Below, piece after piece: positions 44,949-53,517 of a stretch of 64,000 bases of DNA. The notes beneath the pieces are model-generated. The model worked only from the letters and a program-made list of their open reading frames with translations, made no database searches and was not told the origin of the DNA. Each line of letters begins with the position of its first letter. The stretch's first letter is position 1. The position numbers and the translations under genes were made by a program. The DNA is from Hyposmocoma kahamanoa (Eukaryota; Arthropoda; Insecta; Lepidoptera; Cosmopterigidae), in contig NW_020653852.1 in assembly GCF_003589595.1 (NCBI RefSeq), positions 3,682,700-3,746,699 of the forward strand, in the 5' to 3' direction.

Positions 44949-45325
44949 CTTAGAATAATAACTCATAGAAACCTAGTCCGCACGCGCTAAGTGAGGCAAA
45001 TTGAAGCGCGCCAAAAGAGCCTACACGAGCGGGCGGGCCTTCAGTGCTCAAGGTCAACTTGCACCGCGATCAGATCAAGAATTTTAGCTAAAAATGACGA
45101 AATGTGCGGTAAATGAGTGTAAAATACGTCAGACAAACATAAAATAGATACTAATATCACATTCCACAAGGAAGTAACGCGTTTCAACTTGTATTTTTAT
45201 ATAAATATTCACTAAAACCAAAAATTAACCTACTACTAAAACTAGCCTACATGAATTTGATTTTTGCCTCACTTGTGACAGTTCGTTTGATATGAAACTA
45301 TCATTCTATGCGTTATTATTCTAAG
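44949..45325 (+). mobile_element. 377-bp P-element-like non-autonomous transposon with THAP remnant
   Basis: TIRs 'cttagaataataactcatag' and, from the right end, 'cttagaataataacgcatag' match at 21 of 22 positions. An exact 8-bp duplication ATACCAAG flanks it (44941-44948, 45326-45333). A secondary inverted block (gtgaggcaaa) lies inside both TIRs. P and hAT elements both make 8-bp duplications. The THAP-like start inside points to the P superfamily, whose transposases begin with a THAP zinc finger. Confidence 0.85.
45094..45195 (+). pseudogene. THAP zinc-finger start, broken
   Basis: From ATG 45094 the frame reads MTKCAVNECKIRQTNIK then stops. A shifted frame continues TNITFHKEVTRF. The Cys-x4-Cys pair and ITFHK match the beginning of THAP domains (C-x2-4-C ... 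FHxFP). The later Cys and His of the C2CH finger are missing. It is probably the residue of the first transposase exon left when the element was internally deleted. Confidence 0.6.
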
Positions 45326-45333
45326 ATACCAAG

Positions 45334-46193
45334 TTGATAAGAAATATTACTATATTTTCCGTAACTGATCACACGTTCTTCAACAATGTAGTGCAATTAC
45401 TTATGTAAGTAATTTACTCGTCTAGCCGTTCGGACTCACCACTCGACTGCGCACCGGCCAATTCCGCCACCCCGTCCCTCCACTCAACCCTACGTTCTAG
45501 GTGGGATGTGGCGGAAACGGCCGTAGATTGGCTGATGAGAAAATTAAGTAAAAATCAATACTCTTTACATTCAAATACTTAAAATTATAAGTGTGTATAA
45601 TTATTTTAAACATCTACAATTAAACATATTTGGTTGTAAACCTTTCCTTCGAATGAAACTGATATTGCAATTTAACATTATGCAATTGTGAATAGCGCCA
45701 TCTATTTTATCAATATTCTATACAATACAATGCCATCTAGAGGTCACATACGATACTATTTTCATCAATCTACAATAAAACTATTCTACACATGCTGGTA
45801 GGAAATTCCACTCCCTACTCGTACTAGCCTCTATCTGGTCCCCCGATGATATTCTTTTATAAATTCAATAAATCAATCAATCAATATATTTATATGTCAG
45901 AATAAGGTACATAATGGTCTTATTTTAAATAAATTCAAGTTGTTCTATCATAGTCGGCATGTAAATTTATGTTATTCAACTATTTACTATAATTACAATG
46001 AATTAATCAATCAAAATTCACGTATTTATTGGAATTAATGAAATTGTCAAATATTGCAAATAAACTAAAATTACAAAGGATAAAAAATTAATTCATGAAT
46101 AATAAATAATAATATGTCAATAATTATTGTCGAAGAATTCTGTCAATGAATAAACAGTAATATTTATTAAAAAAGCTGACAGTTGTCTTTTAT
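45334..46193. other. Intergenic, nothing recognised
   Basis: Contains a GC-richer patch at about 45420-45530 without motifs; otherwise AT-rich. Confidence 0.3.
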
Positions 46194-46371
46194 AGGAAGT
46201 GAAACTTTCCGGATTGAAATCACGTATACCTATTTATTTTTTCAAAAAAACCAACGTTTCGGGCCCTTTACAGGCTTAAAGGTTGACCTCAACCGGGACC
46301 TGTTGAAACGTTGGTTTGTTTGAAAAAACAAATATACCCGATTTCAGTCCGGAAAAACAGTTTTATTTCCT
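46194..46371. repeat. 178-bp foldback element with arms of about 69 bp
   Basis: The left arm 'aggaagtgaaactttccgga'...'aaaccaacgtttc' pairs with the right arm 'gaaacgttggtttgtttgaa'...'tttatttcct', with some mismatches. About 40 nt between the arms is itself partly self-complementary (gggccc, ccggga). Half copies occur at 35240 and 36579. Confidence 0.65.
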
Positions 46372-47472
46372 ATGTGTAACAATCGTGAAAACCTAAGAAC
46401 TCGAGATGTCTTTTATACTCATTAAAATTATTAATCAATCTTATATCCATTGGCAAATTATTACATGTTTTTGCCGCCATGAAATATGCGGCTTCTAAAT
46501 GGCGTAGTTCTGTGTGATTCTATACACAATTACTTATCACAATTAAGTGCTCGTGCAACGTTCTTAAACTTTTCAGGATTTTTTCTGATAAAAAGTTTTA
46601 TGCTAAATCAAGTCTTTTTAAAAAAAATTAATAAATAAGTAAATTTTGTGTAGATAAAAATTCAGGCTTGACCTTTGAGTACATCAAGTTTAACAGTGAC
46701 TTTTCCAATTTACACTACGGCTATTATTGGAAGAAAACATAAGTTTTTGGTGTTCAGACGTCGAGTTCGAAGTCGTCTGGAATATACAATATAATAATTA
46801 ACTATGTGTCTTCACTTTCGTCTGATCTATGTAGATTATATTGATGTTTCTTCTATGGCGTTTAAGCAACATTTTCATATCGCTTAAAGTAAACTTATAG
46901 TAGGAGGGGAATAGAGGTTGGTACATTGCAACATCCAGGAATTAAACAGCGTAGTTGGTGAAGAAAAATGTAAATGTGACCGTGTACGATACACGACGTT
47001 CCGGGTCCAAAATGCTTTCTATACTGAGCACTATAATAACTTGGATCACCTCAATACAAAATACTCAAAGTAGTCAATTTGGGAAAATCTTAGCACTGCG
47101 ATTCAGAAATTTGCGGATATTGGGGTCAATGCCATCTAGCGGCTAACTTCGGAACTACTTTAACTAGTGTTGTAAGAAAAGTTATTGATTGTGTTACGAA
47201 CTTCTTTTTCCTTCTTTAGAGTTACTAGATATTGTTGATGACGTCAACGGCATTGTGGTTTTAAATCTAGGAATATCTACAATCAATAGCAGTTTTTCTC
47301 ATTGACGATCGCTTTCCGCTTTAAATACGATTTTTAAAATCCGGGTAATTACTGATATTCTACTTTACCTACGTTAAAATGCGACAGAGTCACTGTTTCG
47401 TCATGACAGTAAACAATAAAGTGGTATGCAAGTGTGTTTTTATTTCATACAAATGCTTTATTTCCATTTTTT
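46372..47472. other. AT-rich intergenic, nothing recognised
   Basis: No gene or shared repeat seen. Confidence 0.3.
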
Positions 47473-47570
47473 ATTATGATATCAACTGATGGGATCAAGA
47501 CGTGAGAAAACCTAACGTTGTAATGCTTACATTACTGTTTGGCGTCAGAAATAGATAAAATCGCAATACT
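47473..47570 (+). repeat. Family A, short internally deleted copy
   Basis: 'atatcaactgatgggatcaa' is joined directly to 'taatgcttacattactgttt' and 'ggcgtcagaaatagataaaa'; the hairpin is deleted. Confidence 0.6.
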
Positions 47571-47616
47571 AAAACAAGCAATGTGCAATATGGAATATTT
47601 TTGTATAAAATAATTG

Positions 47617-47706
47617 TATGATTAAACGAACTTACCTTAAGTGAAGTTCTATCATAATTATGCGAAGCTCCTTGTCCGAGACGGTTTAACGATGTAGTAT
47701 ACGTTG
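47617..47706 (+). repeat. DIRS left end and first part of the inverted terminal repeat
   Basis: 47617-47660 (tatgattaaacgaacttacc...) is the unique end extension. From about 47661 'tgcgaagctccttgtccgag' and 'acggtttaacgatgtagtat' is the inverted match of 53467-53515. The ITR is broken at 47706 by an insertion and resumes at 48340. Confidence 0.85.
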
Positions 47707-48331
47707 TCGCGTACGATCGCGATTGACAGCTACTGGTGAGTGCCTATATTCTTTCTGAACGGAATGTTAAAAATGGCAACACAGAGGGAGGAATGGGGGG
47801 AAGGATGAATGTTTTAAAAGAAAAAGGAACGTTAGAGAGAAAAAAGACGGAGATCAGTTTTTGGAGTAGCAAAAAGGGTGAGAGGAGGTGTAGTTAGTGC
47901 GAAGCAGATGGTGAGGTGTTTTCTAATCTGGTGAGTGTTTGTACTAATAAAGAGATATGGTAATATTGAGATATAGATGAAAAGATTATTGTATCTTGCT
48001 GGAGGTTTGGGTTGATCTAAGGGGAAGGTGGAGGATCAACATGGGGCCTCAGGGCCCCAACCTTTTGCGCGTCGCTCTTGGCAACAGGTGTGCCCGTCTG
48101 ATGAGATGATCCTACCACCATGTGGCTCTCGGGTTTACTTGTGGTGTCAGTCGAGACGCGCAGAAGGTTTAACGATAATTGTAGTATGCATTAGCGCAAT
48201 TATAAAACCCTATATCTCTATGTTATCATATTACTAAGCAAGAGATTTTGTCGCATATGAGAATTGACATTACATTGAACCAAGGCTACCCGACATCATG
48301 ACAAAACATGTAGGATATAAAAAGTGGCGAC
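47707..48331. mobile_element. 625-bp insertion inside the DIRS terminal repeat, 8-bp duplication
   Basis: The DIRS ITR reads ...gtagtATACGTTG, then 625 unrelated bases, then ATACGTTGattgtac... The repeated ATACGTTG (47699-47706 and 48332-48339) occurs once in the intact ITR at the other end, so it is a target duplication of 8 bp. The inserted DNA begins 'tcgcgtacgatcgcg' and ends 'aaaagtggcgac'. Its TIRs are at best 4-6 bp. The size of the duplication suggests a hAT- or P-type element. A 69-codon ORF at 48028 is not recognised. Confidence 0.7.
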
Positions 48332-48339
48332 ATACGTTG

Positions 48340-48434
48340 ATTGTACAAGCGCCGCCGTCACAATTTTTAAAGATCTAAAACAAAAAACTTCTAGACCGTA
48401 TATTTCTTTAGATATGGCAACTCTAATGTCATTA
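48340..48434 (+). repeat. DIRS left inverted terminal repeat, second part
   Basis: 'attgtacaagcgccgccgtc' ... 'gatatggcaactctaatgtc' matches the reverse complement of 53375-53470 at about 90% by eye. Confidence 0.85.
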
Positions 48435-48524
48435 TGTTTAAAATATTATCATGAACAACCCTATCTAGGGAAAAAATTCAAAAAGGAAATATGATAAATT
48501 TCTGGGAGGGATGGGTATGTCGTT

Positions 48525-48629
48525 TCGGACAAGGAGCTTCGCATAATTATGATAGAACGTCCCTTAAGGTAAGTTCGTTTAATCATACAATTATGCTCTC
48601 TCCTTGTCCTAGACGGTTTAACGATGTAG
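48525..48629 (+). repeat. DIRS internal complementary region (ICR)
   Basis: The first part (tcggacaaggagcttcgcat...aatcataca) is the reverse complement of the left end 47617-47679. The second part (attatgctctctccttgtcc...gatgtag) is the reverse complement of the right end 53476-53515. They abut with no extra bases, so the ICR mirrors the circle junction. In the DIRS-1 model such a region templates completion of the ends. Confidence 0.85.
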
Positions 48630-48804
48630 CTGTTAGAAGCTAGGACTGTGAATGAATAGTCTATGTTACATAGTCATAAAGATTTACATTCTTTATTTTT
48701 AATTTAAATTATTTTATGCCTTAAACATTCACTTACACATTTTAAATAATTTGTGTGCAAGACTATTAAGAACCATATTTTATATATATGTAGGTAGTTC
48801 TCAA

Positions 48805-49935
48805 TTATCTGACACACAACAGTACTGAAGACGACGAATCATTTATTACAGGGCGGTTATAGAATCTGGCGAAGGTCTCAGAATTTTGAGACCAGCCTGC
48901 AGTTTTTCTTATGTCTTCTATATTAAGTCCAGACCTCTTTGCCGCTGAAGTTGATACATGTCGGGTACTGTGGGCCGTAAAAGAGGTCTATCTATACCAG
49001 CTTCTTCTATAGTAGTCTTTATACAACGGCTTATTAGACAAGACGCTTTTCTGTGCGGCTTTTTCATATGTAATAACCAAATTTTTAATCTTTTCTTATG
49101 GACTGTGTGATATTTATATAGGATCTTATGATATGAACTGGGCAGATTTATATTTTGTTGTTGTAAGTTTTTAGATGTAACATTGGTTGTAGGGCACCTC
49201 GTTTTGAAGTCTTTATGATATCCGGAATATGTATCTGGATTCCTTGATGAACCACCTTAATATTATTTAGTTTAATTAAAGACAGGGTTTGAACCCTATG
49301 TCCCGTCGTCAATGCTAATATAGTGACATTTTAGTAACTTTTTAGTTTGTTTTTCCAAGCTTATATCCACATGTGGATACCATAAGGCTACATGGTTTAA
49401 AAACTAAACCAGGATCCCAGGTAAAATTGTAGGAGGTTTTGATCGGAAGACTCCTTTAATAAATCTTTTGATTCTTTCATCATTTCCTACTTGTTGTCCT
49501 ATTACAACTGATAAGGCGGACCTTGTCGAATTTATGGTGCCATATGACGCGCCATTTTTAAATTTTTCATTTAAAAATGTTAGAATATTAGGCACTGAGG
49601 CTTCATAAGGGCTTATTGTTTTGCTGTTCACAAAAATACCACCAGAATTTTAATGCTGTGTCGTACTGTTTCATTGAGTTGTTGGCGAGAGAATTTAGCA
49701 TAACAGGAATTGCGGAGGCCGGAGTTTCTCTTCTCACATACGCTTCGCTGACAACAGCCCTGCTGCCAGGGTAATTTGTCGATGTAGTGGGTACATGTCT
49801 GAAAGGTGATGAAAGTAATGTTTTGTTGGGTTGAAATAGTATAGGTTCGCCTATCATAAGTTGATTCATCAAGGAAAACCAGGGCTGTGATGGCCAGTAG
49901 GGAAAAACAAGGACTCCAGTAGCTTGATCTGTCAC
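48805..49935 (-). pseudogene. DIRS tyrosine recombinase, frameshifted
   Basis: This would integrate the circular DNA copy. On the minus strand the N-terminal core-binding part reads LTFLNEKFKNGASYGTINS and RSALSVVIG (frame from 49631). The catalytic C-terminal end (48987-48805) reads FTAHSTRHVSTSAA with the HxxR pair at about 48972-48962. AGWSQNSETFARFYNRPV follows with the nucleophile Tyr at about 48861-48859. It ends at TAA 48805-48807. The two halves are in different frames and a stop precedes TSFTAHS, so it is inactive although the key residues near the end remain. Confidence 0.85.
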
Positions 49936-50570
49936 AATTTTGCGTACACATTTTAGAACTAAGCTGAAAGGGGAAAGTGTAAAAGAAAAATGGTTTTCAA
50001 CAAAGGGTAAAAGCGTCTACAGTAAAAGCTTCAGGGTCTTTTTTCCATGACACAAATTTTGTACACTTATTATTTATTCTAGATGCGAATAGGTCTATTT
50101 CTGGGACTCCAAATTTTTTTACAATATTGTTGTATGCATATTGAGACAGTTCCCATTCAATATTTATTTTTCTTGATTCTCTATCAGCCATGAAATTATC
50201 TTTTGTGTTAATATAGAATGCAAAAACCCAGATATTTTTAACTTCACACCAATTCCAAATCTGCCTACTAATTTCGTTTAAGTGCGGAAACTGTATTCCT
50301 CCATTTTTATTGATGTAAGCTACAGCTGTTGTATTGTCAATTCTTAATAAAATTTCACAGTTCTGTAAATTTTTCGCAAAACATTGTAATCCCAGAAATG
50401 CCGCTTTTAGATCAAGGTAATTTATGTGGAATTTTGTGTCGGATCGTGACCAAGATCCTGAGATTTTTTCCGAGCCGCAGACTGCACCCCAGCCCGTTGA
50501 TGACGCATCAGTATGGATTTCAACTTCAAATCGAAATTGTTTTATAGGATTGAATTTTTGATATTTTTAC
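49628..50570 (-). pseudogene. DIRS RNase H / post-RT region
   Basis: DRESRKINIEWELSQYAYNN and PEIDLFASRINNKCTKFVSW (50191 downwards) then GVLVFPYWPSQPWFSLMNQL (near 49880-49935) are blocks typical of DIRS polyproteins between RT and the recombinase. They lie in different frames. The + strand ORF at 50329-50547 is a shadow of this region. Confidence 0.75.
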
Positions 50571-50571
50571 C

Positions 50572-51597
50572 CTACCAACATGATTCTGGCCAGATTTTAT
50601 CTGAAAAGTACATAATATCATCATAATTGTCATGAGATTTTAATAGGGCTAGGTATTTTTCTCTCTCCAAAAGTTTTGTATATACCCAGCCATATGGAAC
50701 AGCTAGACAAACAGAATTTAGAGAGCCTAACAGTTGTGAAAATTCTCGAATTTTACAGTGTGTTTTCTTTTGAAAAGATTTAATTTTTTCTAAAATATTT
50801 TGTTGTTTTTCTTTTGGTACAGATAGAGTAAGATTTCTAGAGTTTAATAAAAACCCTAAATATTTACATGTTTTATTTGGTTTAAGGACACTTTTTTCAA
50901 AGTTAACAACAAATCCCAAATCCTGTAATAACTTGCATGCAAATACTACATCTTGTCTACATGTATTTTTGTCTTTGTTGAAAAAAATGCTGTCATTTAA
51001 ATAAGAAGACATAAGAATGTTTTTATTTCTGAGATAAGTATTGACTGGTTATAATAATTTCGTGGAAACAAATGGGGCAGTACATAATCCATAAGGCAGG
51101 ACATTAAACTTGTATAGTTTCTCGTCAGATATGTATCATAGAAATGTTTTTGAATTTTCAGATATAGGGACAGAAAAATTTGCTTCTTTTAAATCTACCG
51201 TGGCCATGTAATAATTTTTTGAGATCAATTTGCATGATGTTCTAATATCTTCCAATTTAAAGTGTTCTGTATTTATGTATTTGTTTAACTGTTTTAAATT
51301 TAAAATAAACCTAAATGAACCATTTTGTTAAGGAATTAGGAATATTGGGGAAATAAATTGGTTTGGATTATGACTACATTCTGAAATAGCTCCTAAGTTA
51401 ATAAGCTTATTGATTTCAGAGTTTATGACCTGTTTTTCAGTGTCATGATATGTCTGTGATTGTAAATCGTATGGTAGGGGTGTTTCATTGAATGGAATTT
51501 CATAGCCTTTTAGCTATTCTAGTATTATAGGATCATCTGTTATTTTTAACCAGTTATCAAAGTAATTCTGTATTCTACCTCCATGTACCTGTGTATT
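50572..51597 (-). pseudogene. DIRS reverse transcriptase, mutated catalytic site
   Basis: Minus strand: MATVDLKEANFSVPI (motif A, Asp kept), then LPYGLCTAPFVSTKLL (motif B), then MSSYLNDSIFF at 51012 onward, where the expected YLDD is YLND (Asn at about 50997-50995). GFVVNFEKSVLKP and CKYLGFLLNS follow (thumb), then SQLLGSLNSVCLAVPYGW. Two stops interrupt the region between motif A and motif C. Loss of one catalytic Asp should abolish polymerisation. Confidence 0.85.
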
Positions 51598-52383
51598 TAT
51601 TTGTGGTATCGGGGTCTCGACTTCGGTGGGGATCGTCTCTGGAATTTCTGGCGAGGTTGATTGAAGTGGGGCTGGTTTAAGCGACGTAGAGGGTTCTGTC
51701 TCTTGATCGGGTATTGTGGTAGTGGCCCACTGCGACGTTGTTGTTGTGGCAGTGGGCTTTTCCAGTTTCCCTGTTTTTTATTGGCTGTGCTAAGTGTTTT
51801 CTTTTCAGCGACTCGTATTTGATTACTTGTTTTCTGTATCTTCTGAGCTGCATTTATAGTTCCATACAATCTTTTCCGAAAATATATTCATTTGCAATTG
51901 TATTTTTAAGAGCTTCTGGTATAGTCTTTGTTGTACTTGGTAGTGTAAAAAATTTCCTAGATGATGAATCCTGGTGATAAATTTCTGCTAACATTTTTGC
52001 TGCATCATTAATTTGTTCTATCAGAGATTTTGTGTTTATGTCGCCCTTAAATATATTTGGCAATGCTCTTGCGAGCGGAGTCATTACCTTTCCTGTCATG
52101 TTTTGTCGAAAAACAATTCTTTTATCTCTTTTTAAAGAAGTGTCTGAGAAAAAGGCGGCAACTTCGGAATTTAAAATTGGTGCAACTGCACCTGGGAAGT
52201 TTTTGGGAGTGGGGTATTTTTTAATCAAAGCTTCTCTGGCATTTTTTCCCAGACCTGTTGTCAGTATTTTTGTCCATCTGTCTGCAAGTTCTTGTCTAAT
52301 TGGTTCTCCTAATTCTGTTTTGTCTTCTCCTTCGGTACCCAATGCTTTTAGAAATTCTTCTGGAAGGTTTTCCTTTTCTTCAT
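51597..52383 (-). pseudogene. DIRS gag, exon 2, with one frameshift
   Basis: Starts after the proposed acceptor at 52384 (DEEKENLPEEFLKALGTEGE) and continues LADRWTKILTTGLGKNARE and ALPNIFKGDINTKSL. Near 51860 the frame changes and a basic Arg/Pro/Gln-rich tail (QQQRRSGPLPQYPIKRQNPL) follows, typical of a nucleic-acid-binding gag end. This places it as the first ORF of the element. Confidence 0.75.
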
Positions 52384-52722
52384 CTGAAAAAATACCTCAA
52401 TAGTTTATTTGCTATACATATACCAAGTATATTTATTTGAGATAGCGTTAATTTTAAAGAGATCGTTTACATTTTGTCTGCCCTTATAATTTTTAACATG
52501 ACAAGTAGTCTACCCGCACAGTGGTAGCGCTTTATTTCTTTTAACAGTACAAGTTGTCTACCCGCAAAATGGTAGCGCATTAGTAATTTTTTATCATTAT
52601 AAGTTGTCTACCCGCACCGTGGTAGCGCATTAGTAATGTTTTATATTGGACTGTCAGTTACCACAGGTAACTGCTTTCTTGTCCATACGTTTAAAGAATT
52701 ATGTAAGTTTATTAAACTATAC
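52384..52722 (-). other. Proposed 339-nt intron in DIRS gag
   Basis: Exon 1 ends ...ENTA plus one base (g) before gtatag; the acceptor is 'aggtattttttcag' before ATGAAGAA. Splicing restores a GAT codon and one frame (ENTA-D-EEKENL). Unspliced, the reading frame ends at TAA just after the donor. It contains the three hairpin repeats. Confidence 0.55.
52495..52640. repeat. Three tandem repeats with 'ctaccc...ggtag' hairpins
   Basis: Three units of about 50-60 bp, each with 'agtNgtctacccgca' and 'tggtagcgc' followed by an AT-rich spacer. In each, ctacc pairs with ggtag around a loop of about 9 nt. They lie inside the proposed gag intron. Confidence 0.8.
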
Positions 52723-53011
52723 CCGCAGTATTTTCCATTTCTGGTTGAAGTACGTCTGCTGGTGTTGGAGTTGGAGGTTTTTGAGGTATTGGTGTTCGTA
52801 GCGATGAAGTTTGTGTTGATGAACGTTTCTCTTCATTTAGTGTTTGTAGTTTTTTCTCTAGTCTTCTCATTTTCTTTTTTATGTATTCTTCGTCTTCATG
52901 TTTACGTTTTCCCATTTTTCTTTCTCTTTTGCTTAATCTTAACAAACTTTTTAATGATAAATTTCTAAAGCGAAAGAAGTAAACCGCGTACGAAACGTCA
53001 AAAATTTTCAC
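52723..53011 (-). pseudogene. DIRS gag, exon 1
   Basis: MGKRKHEDEEYIKKKMRRLE then KKLQTLNEEKRSSTQTSSL, a charged, probably coiled-coil start followed by a Pro/Thr-rich stretch (PIPQKPPTPTPADV). It remains open. The likely start is the internal Met (MGKRK) near 52913 rather than the ORF's first Met at 53011. Confidence 0.7.
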
Positions 53012-53374
53012 CCGTAAGATTTAAATCTAATCGTCAATCCCGTTTAACCTACGTGTACACACTCGCTTACCGCAAAAAAATAAGGCGTTAGACGAGTCGT
53101 GTGTCGGAAGTGTAAATGCAGAATTTTTTATAAATTAATGAACGAAAATTTTGTTTATGTAAAAGTATGGCGTACTTCACCTGTAAATGACTTGATTGAA
53201 GTTGGGTTTTCACTGATAATAGTATGAAAAAAAAACATTATTTTACAATGCCATAACATTTTAACTTTAACGTAGTTTAGAATGACGTTACTTTTTAACT
53301 CGTGTCGTATTATTTTTACAACAACCTTATTTTAAAACAAAATACACGTAACCGGCGCTTTCCAAAAAAAGTCG

Positions 53375-53510
53375 TAATGACATTAGAGTTGCCATATCTA
53401 AACAAATATACGGCCTAGAAGTTTTTTGTTTTAGATCTTTAAAAATTGTGACGACGCTGGTACAATCAACGTATACTACATCGTTAAACCGTCTCGGACA
53501 AGGAAAGAGC
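53375..53510 (-). repeat. DIRS right inverted terminal repeat
   Basis: Read on the minus strand: 'ttatgctctttccttgtccg', 'agacggtttaacgatgtagt', 'atacgttgattgtaccagcg', 'atatggcaactctaatgtca'. It matches the interrupted left ITR in inverted orientation. Confidence 0.85.
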
Positions 53511-53517
53511 ATAATTG

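Larger units (their letters stand above)
47617..53510 (-). mobile_element. DIRS-type tyrosine-recombinase retrotransposon, structurally complete, inactive
   Basis: About 5.9 kb including a later 625-bp insert. Order on the minus strand: terminal repeat, gag (two exons), RT, RNase H region, tyrosine recombinase, internal complementary region (ICR), terminal repeat. Unlike LTR elements, DIRS elements replicate through a circle and insert with a tyrosine recombinase, leaving no classical target duplication. Here the ends are inverted repeats and the ICR (48525-48629) is the reverse complement of the right end joined to the left end, the defining DIRS layout. ATAATTG borders the element on both sides (47610-47616 and 53511-53517). 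Frameshifts, stops and a mutated RT active site show it is dead. Autonomous relatives elsewhere in the genome are likely but unseen. Confidence 0.9.

Noticed and set aside
52495..52640. CRISPR-like array
   Set aside because: Only three imperfect repeats, spacers are alike rather than unique, and the setting is a eukaryotic transposon.
47617..53510. LTR retrotransposon or endogenous retrovirus
   Set aside because: No direct LTRs, no DDE integrase and no aspartic protease. Inverted ends, an ICR and a tyrosine recombinase identify DIRS.
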